Positions 7,833 to 15,526 of a stretch of DNA of 64,000 bases are shown piece after piece. A model generated the notes under the pieces. That model worked only from the letters and a program-made list of their open reading frames with translations, had not been told where the DNA came from and made no database searches. This stretch comes from Deltaproteobacteria bacterium (GTDB lineage: Bacteria; JAGRBM01; JAHCIT01): assembly GCA_026129095.1 (NCBI GenBank), contig JAHCIT010000001.1:496245-560244 (forward strand), in the 5' to 3' direction. The translations under genes and the position numbers were made by a program. Within the stretch, counting starts at the first letter, position 1. Each line of letters begins with the position of its first letter.

Positions 7833-9134
7833 ATGCCTGACAGTATTCCCGCAGGTTTCAGCTTCCCAGGCACGCCGCCAAAGGAGGCGCTCGACTATTT
7901 CCGCCACAAGGGCCTGAAGCCGGGGTTCGACTACCGGGACGTCTGGCGCGAGGAACACGCCTACGCATTCACCGTGGCGAAGGCGATGCAAATCGATGTG
8001 CTGACTGGTATCCGTGCGGCGGTGGACAAGGCACTGGCCGAGGGCCAGACGCTCTCACAGTTCCGCAAGGATCTGGAACCGCTGCTCGTAAGGCAGGGCT
8101 GGTGGGGCCGCCAGACTATGACCGATCCAAAGACCGGCATGGAGAAGGCGGTCCAGCTCGGCACCCCGCGACGGCTGGAAACGATCTACCGGACCAACCT
8201 CCGGACGGCCCGTGCTGCCGGGCAGTGGCAGCGGATGGAGCGGACGAAGTCCGCGCGCCTCTACCTCCTCTATCTGCTCGGTCCATCGAAAGAGCACCGC
8301 GAGGAGCATGTGACATGGCATGGCACCCTGCTCCCGGCCGACGACCCCTGGTGGGAGACGCACATGCCGCCGAACGGGTGGGGATGCAAGTGCCACGTCC
8401 GGCAGGTGTCTAAACGGGAAGCGGACGAGCTGGAGCGTGAAGGTGTCGCGGATCCAACGGCACCGCCAGTCCGGGATTCAGCCGGTCGCCTCACCGGACA
8501 CCGCTCGACCCGCTCCGTGCCGGTGAAAACATCGGCACCGCCGGTCCAGCTTGCCGAGTGGCGGAACAAACGGACCGGCGATGTGGAGCTGCTCCCGAAA
8601 GGGATAACGCCGGGTTTCGACACCAACCCTGGCAAGCTGCGCCTCCAGTCGGCCGCCCGGCTGCTGACCGACAAGCTCGAGGGAGCCCCGCCCGGGATCG
8701 CCCAGGTGGCGATCCGGGACGTGATGGCGTCCAGGGAGTTCACCCAGTGGTTCGAGGATCCGAAGTCCGACTGGCCGCTGCTGCGGCTGTCGGACAAGGC
8801 CGCTGACGCCATCGGCGCACGGCACCGCGTGGCGGTGATGAACCGAGGCATCCTGCACAAGCAAAAGAGGCACCATCCCGACCTGAAAATCGAGGATTAT
8901 CGGAAGCTCCCTGAACTCGGCGAGTTTCCGACGGTGATCATCAGGCAGCCGGAACATCCGAAAGGTGAGCGGGTGGCCGTCATCCGGGACCAGGGCGATA
9001 TCTACATGGCGGTTGTGCGCGCCGAAGACCGGGGCCAAGCCACATACGTAGTCTCGTTCCGTCGGGCCAGTGGCCGGGACGTCCGACGCCTGCTGAAAGG
9101 CTCCACTGTATTGTTCGGGAAGTGGGAGGAGTGA
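7833..9134 (+). CDS. MuF-type head morphogenesis protein with C-terminal nuclease-like domain
   Basis: A 433-residue protein. Residues ~1-200 are the phage Mu F (SPP1 gp7-like) minor head domain, ending in the signature WHGTLLPADDPWW-T-MPPNGWGCKCHVRQ. After a linker (~200-260) the C-terminal part contains LRLQSAARLLTDKL, then NRGILHKQKRHHPDLKIEDY, RKLPELGEFPTVIIRQ and TYVVSFRRAS-RDVRR. This His/Arg-rich C-terminal block resembles the phage-barnase-EndoU-ColicinE5/D-RelE-like (PBECR) nuclease domains often fused to MuF proteins; that assignment is by pattern and is tentative. It is the last phage gene before chromosomal sequence. Confidence 0.8.
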   Translation: MPDSIPAGFSFPGTPPKEALDYFRHKGLKPGFDYRDVWREEHAYAFTVAKAMQIDVLTGIRAAVDKALAEGQTLSQFRKDLEPLLVRQGWWGRQTMTDPKTGMEKAVQLGTPRRLETIYRTNLRTARAAGQWQRMERTKSARLYLLYLLGPSKEHREEHVTWHGTLLPADDPWWETHMPPNGWGCKCHVRQVSKREADELEREGVADPTAPPVRDSAGRLTGHRSTRSVPVKTSAPPVQLAEWRNKRTGDVELLPKGITPGFDTNPGKLRLQSAARLLTDKLEGAPPGIAQVAIRDVMASREFTQWFEDPKSDWPLLRLSDKAADAIGARHRVAVMNRGILHKQKRHHPDLKIEDYRKLPELGEFPTVIIRQPEHPKGERVAVIRDQGDIYMAVVRAEDRGQATYVVSFRRASGRDVRRLLKGSTVLFGKWEE

Positions 9135-9378
9135 AAATCACCGGGCGTGCGGTGGGGACTCCCGTGGCCCCACATTGCGCATCGCCACTTCCATGGCTAG
9201 CTACGGCAGGGAGCATTCACCGTGTCGCGCACGCCCGGCTAAAATGGATTTTACGGCTCCCTGAACGGCCTGTAAAGGCCGATCTTCCGGACTTATGGAG
9301 GTCAATGTTCCACGCTGAGAACTGCCACTCATCGACTGCATATGTCTGGATTCACGCCACTTTCCGGCTTATGTAGGT

Positions 9379-9401
9379 AAGTACGGCCTGAGGCCGTACT
9401 T
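9379..9401. repeat. Perfect inverted repeat, 11-base arms
   Basis: AAGTACGGCCT, a single G, then AGGCCGTACTT. The right arm recurs as GGCCGTACTTCGGA at about 9420 and 9541, so the element is part of a dispersed local repeat family rather than only a hairpin. No T-tract follows, so it is a poor intrinsic terminator candidate. Confidence 0.75.
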
Positions 9402-9482
9402 AGGTCATTGTTCCACGGAGGCCGTACTTCGGAGAAACTCCTTGCGCGACGCGAGCTTAGGCCGCTTCAATGCCACCGGTGC

Positions 9483-9648
9483 GCTGCCAAGTTAGGTGAT
9501 TCGTCACAGTGAAGTGCTGCCAAATTAGGTGAGCGGACCAGGCCGTACTTCGGAATCCGCGCCGCTGCCATAACTGCCCGATTCATTTGGCGATCCCGCC
9601 AAATCCCGCTTCTTCCCGTCAAGTCCCGCCTGCTGCAATGTTAGGTGC
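9483..9648. repeat. Three TTAGGTG direct repeats
   Basis: GCTGCCAAGTTAGGTGA (9483-9499), GCTGCCAAATTAGGTGA (9516-9532) and GCTGCAATGTTAGGTGC (9632-9648), spaced 33 and 116 bases. Between the first two is the small palindrome TCACAGTGA (9504-9512). Multiple short subterminal repeats of this kind occur at ends of IS21-like elements; no transposase is present here, so this is only a suggestion. Confidence 0.6.
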
Positions 9649-9652
9649 TAGT

Positions 9653-10504
9653 TCACACGGCAGCATTAGTTTTCACCCCGGCCGGAGTTTTCGGCATCCA
9701 AGCGATCCGCTGGGGTTCGCCATCCGGAACGCACTTGTACTGGTCAAAATCGGTCTGGCCCGCTGACCGTAGGAAATCTTCGTCGAGAAGTGCGTGACCG
9801 GTAAAGTCCCGGGGCTCTTTTCGAACTATCTCGAATGCCGCATCAGCGAGGATCGTTCCCTTGCGCCACTGTCTCGGTCCGCCGAGACCGAAATTGATAG
9901 TCGCCTGGGATTCGATGATCGTGACCGGCCACAGGGCGTTGGCCGCTATGTTATGCTCACGGACTTCCCCAGCAAGCCCATGGGCGATCAATGTCATACC
10001 GAACTTGGAAATAAAGTAGGCAATCCGCCCAGGCACATGAGAAAGATCAATGGGTGGGCTCATCATGATGATATGGCCCCATTTCTGGGCGATCATCCCC
10101 GGCAGGAATGCACGCGTTACGAGATAAGTCCCCCGAGAGTTCACCTCGTGCACAAGATTGTATTTTTTCACATCAGTCTCGATCATCGGCTTCCACCACA
10201 GGGCGCCAGCATTGTTCACGACAATATCCGCATGGCCAAAACGGTCCAGCACTGCCTTTGCCATCGAATCGATCGACTCCGGATCACGCACGTTGCAGAC
10301 TACCGGGAACGCTTTGACGCCCAGCTTTTCACACTCCTCGGCAACACTGTAGATCGACCCAGGAAGCCGCTCGGTGGATTCGGTGGACTTGGCAGCAACG
10401 ACAATGCTGCACCCCTCGGATGCAAACTTGAGCGCAATATCCCGCCCGATGCCTCGGGAACCTCCCGTAATTACTGCCACTTTCCCTTCAAGATGTTTCC
10501 CCAT
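9653..10504 (-). CDS. Short-chain dehydrogenase/reductase (HSDL2-like)
   Basis: A 283-residue SDR. The Rossmann cofactor motif TGGSRGIG is at residues 13-20, NNAG at about 97, and the catalytic serine (MMSPP) and YFISK are present. The segment VVAAKSTESTERLPGSIYSV and the motif NALWP after the active site are typical of the HSDL2/peroxisomal-type SDR group, often linked to fatty acid or steroid metabolism. The substrate cannot be told from sequence. GGGAG lies about 13 bases before the ATG. It is the first chromosomal gene beside the prophage and reads towards it. Confidence 0.85.
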   Translation of the reverse strand: MGKHLEGKVAVITGGSRGIGRDIALKFASEGCSIVVAAKSTESTERLPGSIYSVAEECEKLGVKAFPVVCNVRDPESIDSMAKAVLDRFGHADIVVNNAGALWWKPMIETDVKKYNLVHEVNSRGTYLVTRAFLPGMIAQKWGHIIMMSPPIDLSHVPGRIAYFISKFGMTLIAHGLAGEVREHNIAANALWPVTIIESQATINFGLGGPRQWRKGTILADAAFEIVRKEPRDFTGHALLDEDFLRSAGQTDFDQYKCVPDGEPQRIAWMPKTPAGVKTNAAV

Positions 10505-10673
10505 GATTCAAAAAACTCCCGGTCAGTTCCATCCAGCAAATGAAACGCCCGATGGCGCCAAACTTCATGCGTGAGGCACCGTGGATATTTGGTCATCAGG
10601 AACCGGAGGGCAAGGCCTGCTAAGGCCTTTCCGGTTTTCTACCGGCTCCGGGAACGCTAGGCTTGCATTGCAA

Positions 10674-12104
10674 ATGGTTATCCGTTCACCAACTGACATC
10701 ACACATCTTGGTGCGCTTGGACTTGCCCATGCGATCCGCGCCGGCGAACTGTCACCGCTCAATGCCGTGGACGCATTCATTGCCCGTATTGAAGCTGTCA
10801 ATCCGAGACTGAATGCCGTCGTCGCGAACCGCTATGATGAAGCCCGGAGGGAAGCCCGGACTGCCGCCGAGCGGCTCGCCAAATCTGGCGACCCGCCGCC
10901 GCTGCTTGGCGTCCCGTTCACTGTGAAAGAGGCCATTGCCGTCACCGGATGTCCGCATACGGCAGGATCGGTCTACCGGAAACGGATAATTGCGCACACC
11001 GATGCCATCGCCGTCCAGCGGCTTCGCCGGTCGGGTGCGATTCCCATCGCCAGCACCAATATATCCGAGATGTGCATGTGGATGGAGAGTTACAATCTGG
11101 TCTATGGCCGAACGAACAACCCCTATGACCTTGGCCGAATCCCGGGCGGGTCGAGCGGTGGTGAGGGATCGATTCTCGGGGCTGGCGCATCACCTTTTGG
11201 AGTGGGCGGCGACGTAGGTGGATCCATTCGCATGCCAGCATTCTTCTGCGGCATCTTCGGCCACAAGCCAACTGGCGGCCTGGTACCCGTGGATGGGCAC
11301 GCCCCTGAACCCATGGGCGATGTCCGGCGATATTGCACCATAGGGCCCATGACACGACATGCTGCGGATCTGGAGCCCCTGCTCAGCATTATGAGCGATA
11401 CTCCTGTCCCGAACACCGATCCCGTTAGTTTCCGGGACCGCGTTGTCTATACCTGCGAAGGACTCGATTTTCCGCTCCCTCCCGCAACTGATGAGCTGAA
11501 GGATGCGCTCCGGCGGGCGGCCTCGGTATTCCGCGAACTGGGCGCTCAGGTCCGGCCATTTGATCCCAAAAAATTTGGTAACGCATTCTTCATCTGGAGC
11601 GCCATGCTGCATGAGGGCGGAAACCCTGAATTTGCCCGCATCATGACCGAGGGCAAAGACCCCGATCTTGTGGCGGAAACTGTCCGCTTCATCCTCGGCC
11701 GGGGACGGCACACCGTACCTGCGCTGGCACTCGCTATTCTTGAAAAACTGCTTGATGTGATACCGGGCGATGGGACCCGGCGGCTTGCGAAAAAAGGCCT
11801 GGAGGTACGGTCCGAATTCGAAAAAATCCTCGGTGACAATGCCATCCTGCTGATGCCTACTCACCCGCGACCAGCTCCCCGGCACAACGCACCGCTTCTC
11901 CGGCCAATGGATTTCGCTTACACGGGAATTTTTAACGTTCTGGAGGCACCTGTGACTTCTGTCCCCATGGGATACGGACAAGAAGGCGTACCACTCGGCA
12001 TCCAGGTCGCCGCCCGCCACGGCCGCGACCGGCTGACGATTGCTGCCGCTCGAGTGCTGGAAGAGGCGCTTGGCGGTTGGGTGCCACCCAAAATCCTCGG
12101 CTAA
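10674..12104 (+). CDS. Amidase (amidase signature family, GatA/FAAH-like)
   Basis: A 476-residue amidase-signature enzyme that hydrolyses an amide bond with a Ser-cisSer-Lys triad. The catalytic lysine is K85 (PFTVKEA), the cis-serine S161 (PGGSSGG) and the nucleophile S184 (GDVGGSIR), followed by GIFGHKPTGG. ATG 10674 is chosen because the family's N-terminus (HLGALGLAHAIRAGELS) starts there; a GTG at 10581 in frame would add an unconserved extension. No gatB or gatC lies nearby, so this is probably not a tRNA amidotransferase subunit. The natural substrate is unknown. It is convergent with mobB. Confidence 0.85.
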   Translation: MVIRSPTDITHLGALGLAHAIRAGELSPLNAVDAFIARIEAVNPRLNAVVANRYDEARREARTAAERLAKSGDPPPLLGVPFTVKEAIAVTGCPHTAGSVYRKRIIAHTDAIAVQRLRRSGAIPIASTNISEMCMWMESYNLVYGRTNNPYDLGRIPGGSSGGEGSILGAGASPFGVGGDVGGSIRMPAFFCGIFGHKPTGGLVPVDGHAPEPMGDVRRYCTIGPMTRHAADLEPLLSIMSDTPVPNTDPVSFRDRVVYTCEGLDFPLPPATDELKDALRRAASVFRELGAQVRPFDPKKFGNAFFIWSAMLHEGGNPEFARIMTEGKDPDLVAETVRFILGRGRHTVPALALAILEKLLDVIPGDGTRRLAKKGLEVRSEFEKILGDNAILLMPTHPRPAPRHNAPLLRPMDFAYTGIFNVLEAPVTSVPMGYGQEGVPLGIQVAARHGRDRLTIAAARVLEEALGGWVPPKILG

Positions 12105-12110
12105 AAGCCG

Positions 12111-12749
12111 CTACCGGTCATCATCCCGGACAACCATTTCGATCGTCCGCGCCTTTTCGCACCCCTTGAGCGAGCCGACTGCTCCCTCAACAACGCCAGC
12201 GACTATTTCCTGCAGATGTGCCTTTAGTGGTACACGTTTCCCGTCTACCCGCAAGGCCACCCGGTTGCCCGGCGGGGCAACAAGCTCGCTTCGGATAAAA
12301 TCGACAAGGGAATCCGGACCAGGGAAATGACGGAGGCCCTCCACCGGCACATCCCCATAAATCCCCAGCAACTCACCGTGAGGTACCATCGGCTTCGATG
12401 AAATGGCTTTCCGCACTACCTCGATCTTGGGAAGCGGCGAGTCACGGAAGCCTTCCAGCAGCACAACGTCACAGCCGGCAAACCGTTCTTCAACCGCATG
12501 GACATGCTGGACAGGTCCATCTTCAAAAGTGGACGTCATACCCGGTGAAAGCAGAACACTCTTCAGCGCTCCTGCCCTGAGATGCCGGGTAGTATCCTTG
12601 CCCTCGACGGCAGCCTCGGCCTTGCCATGGCCATCAGCCTTGAGCGTACCAGTGCGGATACCCAAGTCGGTCAGCCGCCGGACGAGTATTTCGATCAGAG
12701 TTGTTTTTCCGCTGTTGGAAGCCCCGCAAATAACGAGTGTCCGCAGCAT
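12111..12749 (-). CDS. mobB: Molybdopterin-guanine dinucleotide biosynthesis adaptor MobB
   Basis: A 212-residue GTP-binding protein with an N-terminal P-loop GASNSGKTT (residues 9-17), then the MobB-typical TGTLKADGHG, DTTRHLRAGA and the Walker B-like CDVVLLEGFRDSPLPKIEVVR. MobB assists MobA in attaching GMP to molybdopterin for bis-MGD enzymes. About 50 residues at the C-terminus (RVDGKRVPLKAHLQEIVAG) exceed the usual MobB length and look like the small extra domain found in some MobB or FeS-linked variants. No other molybdenum cofactor gene is in the window. Confidence 0.88.
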   Translation of the reverse strand: MLRTLVICGASNSGKTTLIEILVRRLTDLGIRTGTLKADGHGKAEAAVEGKDTTRHLRAGALKSVLLSPGMTSTFEDGPVQHVHAVEERFAGCDVVLLEGFRDSPLPKIEVVRKAISSKPMVPHGELLGIYGDVPVEGLRHFPGPDSLVDFIRSELVAPPGNRVALRVDGKRVPLKAHLQEIVAGVVEGAVGSLKGCEKARTIEMVVRDDDR

Positions 12750-12790
12750 AATTACGAATCTGGCCTCTATCTAAATGACCGCGCCCGGCA

Positions 12791-15235
12791 TCAGGACCGC
12801 TGGTTGCCTTCGCGAATCACCAGTGTCTGTCCGGCACGAATACGATCCAGATTAACGCCAGGATTCGAGCGGCGAAGGTCAGTAAGCGAAACACCATAAC
12901 GGCGCGCAATGGCGCTAGCATTCTCGCCCGAGCGAACCTTGTGCAACCGCTCCACGCCGGCAGGAATATTGTTCCGGGCCGCGGTGGCTGTCGTGACGGA
13001 CGTTGCTGATGGTAATGCCGGACGGAGTACAAGCCTGTCGCCTACATGCAGACGGTCCAGATTCTTGCCGGGATTGAGCCGAGTGATCTGGTTGATCGTG
13101 AGCCCGTAACGACGGGCGATCGTCGTGGCATTTTCACCGGAACGGACCATATGCAATCTGGGCAAACCTGTATCCGGAGCCGAACTGGAGGCTGATGCCG
13201 AAACCGATTTCGTTATGGGACGCGATGCGGGCGACGTTTCCAGAAGTGCAACCTGGATTCTCTGACCGGCATATATCCGGTTTAAATCCACACCCGGATT
13301 GAGCCGGCGCAGATCCGTCAGCGAAATGCCTGCATCACGGGCAATTGCAATAGCCGTATCACCAGCCCGAATCCGGTAGTTGCCGTCACCAGAGGTATAC
13401 CCGCCACCAGCACTCGCCGGGGCGGAGAATTTCAGGGGGCGCTCTTCAACCATCCCCTTGATGGGATTAACCGGACTGTTTGACACGTCATCCGGCAGCG
13501 GACGGACCTCCACATAGGGCGAAGCCGTCGAGGCGAGAGCCACACTTCGTGCATCACCGGTCGACTTGTAGATCGTAAGCACGTCGCCCGCATTCACTCC
13601 TTCACGGCGACCTATACGGTTCCAGAGCTTAAGCGCATTTTTGGTCACACCGTACTGGCTGGCAATGCTGCGCAGGTTTTCCCGCGACACGACCACATGA
13701 CCCACTTCACGGGCATTCATCGGCTCCACTGCATCGTGCCGCTTGAGCAGATTGCGGGCATGCTTCCAGTTTTTGGGGAGTTCCAGCGGCTCCATCGTGC
13801 GCGGTACCGGAAGAACCAGCATTTGTCCCGTACGAACTGCCTTTACGCCGCCGTTCATCTGGGAAATGGCGTCCGGGTCAGTGGCGAACTTGTAGGCAAC
13901 CGACAACAGCGTGTCGCCTCCAGCCACCTCATAGCGCATAAAATCATCGAGTCCTTCGGACTGGGTAAGTTCATCGAAACGGGCAAGAAAACCGGGACCC
14001 TTGCCGCCCGGAACCCGAATCTCATAGCTGGCTACATTCGGGGGAACGAACCACCGGAGCAGGTGCGGGTTGAGTCGCTTGATGTCCTCAAAGTCACACT
14101 CGGCAGCCGTGGCAACCAGGTACAGGCTGGTCCCGCCGGGAACCGTCACCGTGTCGTAGTCGAATGCTTCGACTTCGGGGAGATGATGAAAGCCAAATTT
14201 CTCAGGCGCCTGGGCGATAATCGCGGCGGCCATGTATTTCGGCACGTACTCCCGGGTTTCGGGGAACAGACCTATCCGCTTACTGCGGATAGTACGCATC
14301 GCCCAGAAGTTGTCCGAACCGCTGCGTCGCTTGGTTGCACGAATTTTCCCTTCACCGGTATTATAGGCGGCAAAGGCCAGATACCAGCTTCCGAATTCGT
14401 TGTAGAGGTTTTCCAGATAACTGGCCGCCGCATGCGTCGCCCGTATGGGATCACGCCGTTCGTCCACCCACCAGTTTATCGCCATGTTGTATCTCACGCC
14501 CGTCGGCGCGATGAACTGCCATAGTCCCACTGCACGGGCCGTTGAATAGGCCCGCACATTGAATCCACTCTCGATCATGGCGAGGTAAATAATCTCTTCA
14601 GGCAGCCCCCGGTCTTGCAAAATCTGGCGAATCAGCGGCGAATAACGCTTCTCGCGGGCAAGCCAGCGCTCCATATAGGGGGCACCCTTGGGGCTGACAA
14701 AATAGGCAATCCATTTTTCGACGACTGAATTGTAAACAATCGGGACAAAGTGACGTGGTGTTTTCCCCTCGGACGGAAACCCTCTGAATACGGTCAATCC
14801 TCCCAGCCGCTCCGACAGCTCTGTGTCGTGCTGAGAGAAAAAACCATCCGACGGCAGGATGATCTCACGAGCGGTCTGTCCCTCGACTTCCGGCACGTCG
14901 GCTGGAATCTCTTCCATTTCTTCCAAGCCCTCGGACAGGAACGACTCAAAAGGGTCGGCACCCTCGCTATCGAGGGAAGCAACCGCGGCACTGTCTTCAG
15001 CGTCGGTGTCGTCAAGAGAATTATCGGCCGCATTCCCAGCGTCAGCCAGAGGCTCATTCTGGGAAATGGGGGAAACGGTGGCAGACGGAACGACGGGCTC
15101 CAGCGATGAGCCTATTCGGACCCAGTCACCTGCCTCCAGTTCCGCCACAGTTGGCGGAGGTGCCGCTTTCGTGGCACAGGATACGAGAAAAAAACCACCC
15201 ATGGCGGTCAGGGTCTTCAGGGAAAACCACTTCAT
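12791..15235 (-). CDS. Membrane-bound lytic murein transglycosylase D-like lipoprotein with multiple LysM domains
   Basis: An 814-residue exported protein. The start at 15235 gives a lipoprotein signal (MKWFSLKTLTAMGGFFLVSC) with lipobox LVSC. After an acidic linker comes an SLT domain (about residues 180-330) with the catalytic glutamate in IYLAMIESGF, GLWQFIAPTG and FAAYNTGEG, matching MltD. A degenerate LysM follows, then about five clear LysM repeats such as YRIRAGDTAIAIARDAG and HKVRSGENASAIARRYG, reaching the C-terminus. It should cleave glycan strands at the outer-membrane face of peptidoglycan. An upstream open frame of 44 codons lacks any signal and is not used. Confidence 0.9.
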   Translation of the reverse strand: MKWFSLKTLTAMGGFFLVSCATKAAPPPTVAELEAGDWVRIGSSLEPVVPSATVSPISQNEPLADAGNAADNSLDDTDAEDSAAVASLDSEGADPFESFLSEGLEEMEEIPADVPEVEGQTAREIILPSDGFFSQHDTELSERLGGLTVFRGFPSEGKTPRHFVPIVYNSVVEKWIAYFVSPKGAPYMERWLAREKRYSPLIRQILQDRGLPEEIIYLAMIESGFNVRAYSTARAVGLWQFIAPTGVRYNMAINWWVDERRDPIRATHAAASYLENLYNEFGSWYLAFAAYNTGEGKIRATKRRSGSDNFWAMRTIRSKRIGLFPETREYVPKYMAAAIIAQAPEKFGFHHLPEVEAFDYDTVTVPGGTSLYLVATAAECDFEDIKRLNPHLLRWFVPPNVASYEIRVPGGKGPGFLARFDELTQSEGLDDFMRYEVAGGDTLLSVAYKFATDPDAISQMNGGVKAVRTGQMLVLPVPRTMEPLELPKNWKHARNLLKRHDAVEPMNAREVGHVVVSRENLRSIASQYGVTKNALKLWNRIGRREGVNAGDVLTIYKSTGDARSVALASTASPYVEVRPLPDDVSNSPVNPIKGMVEERPLKFSAPASAGGGYTSGDGNYRIRAGDTAIAIARDAGISLTDLRRLNPGVDLNRIYAGQRIQVALLETSPASRPITKSVSASASSSAPDTGLPRLHMVRSGENATTIARRYGLTINQITRLNPGKNLDRLHVGDRLVLRPALPSATSVTTATAARNNIPAGVERLHKVRSGENASAIARRYGVSLTDLRRSNPGVNLDRIRAGQTLVIREGNQRS

Positions 15236-15526
15236 CCGGATTTCAGGCCTCCAAGTTGTATCGCCCCACCTGGCATTTTCCGAACGGTTGTGTGCAGCGC
15301 CTCTGGTCGACGCGCCGTCCGGTTTCCTTGAAAAACGGATGGAATTCCACCACTTAAGGAGTTCCACCCGCCCCAGCGGCGAATCGTTACGACGCTCCGC
15401 AAAAGGAAAAGTTCGCTCTTTGTCATTGTGTCCATCTTGATCCGAAGGGTCAACTGGTTTTCAAGCGGTTTTCGGATTAACGGACATTCCATAAGTAACA
15501 TTAATTTCAGGGAGTTAGGCCCGGAC

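Larger units (their letters stand above)
9135..9652. other. Repeat-rich non-coding spacer at the prophage/chromosome boundary
   Basis: No credible gene lies in this 518-base stretch. It carries a perfect inverted repeat (9379-9401), three copies of GGCCGTACTT (the second arm of that palindrome, about 9419 and about 9541) and three TTAGGTG-containing direct repeats (9483, 9516, 9632). The repeats suggest remains of a mobile-element end or a deletion scar. No typical Mu end or tRNA attachment site was recognised. Confidence 0.6.

Noticed and set aside
9379-9401. Intrinsic terminator at the palindrome
   Set aside because: No T-tract follows and the arm is repeated elsewhere in the spacer, which fits a repeat element better.
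9483-9648. Integron attC/attI site from the GTTAGGT cores
   Set aside because: No paired RYYYAAC site with the right spacing and no integrase were seen; the wider repeat unit GCTGCxAx is not integron-like.
10581-10673. GTG 10581 as the amidase start
   Set aside because: The extra 31 residues are unconserved and cross a GC-rich inverted-repeat leader; ATG 10674 begins at the family's N-terminus.
13697-14524. Rightward 275-codon frame inside the transglycosylase
   Set aside because: Antisense to the SLT and first LysM regions, with no recognisable family or ribosome binding site.
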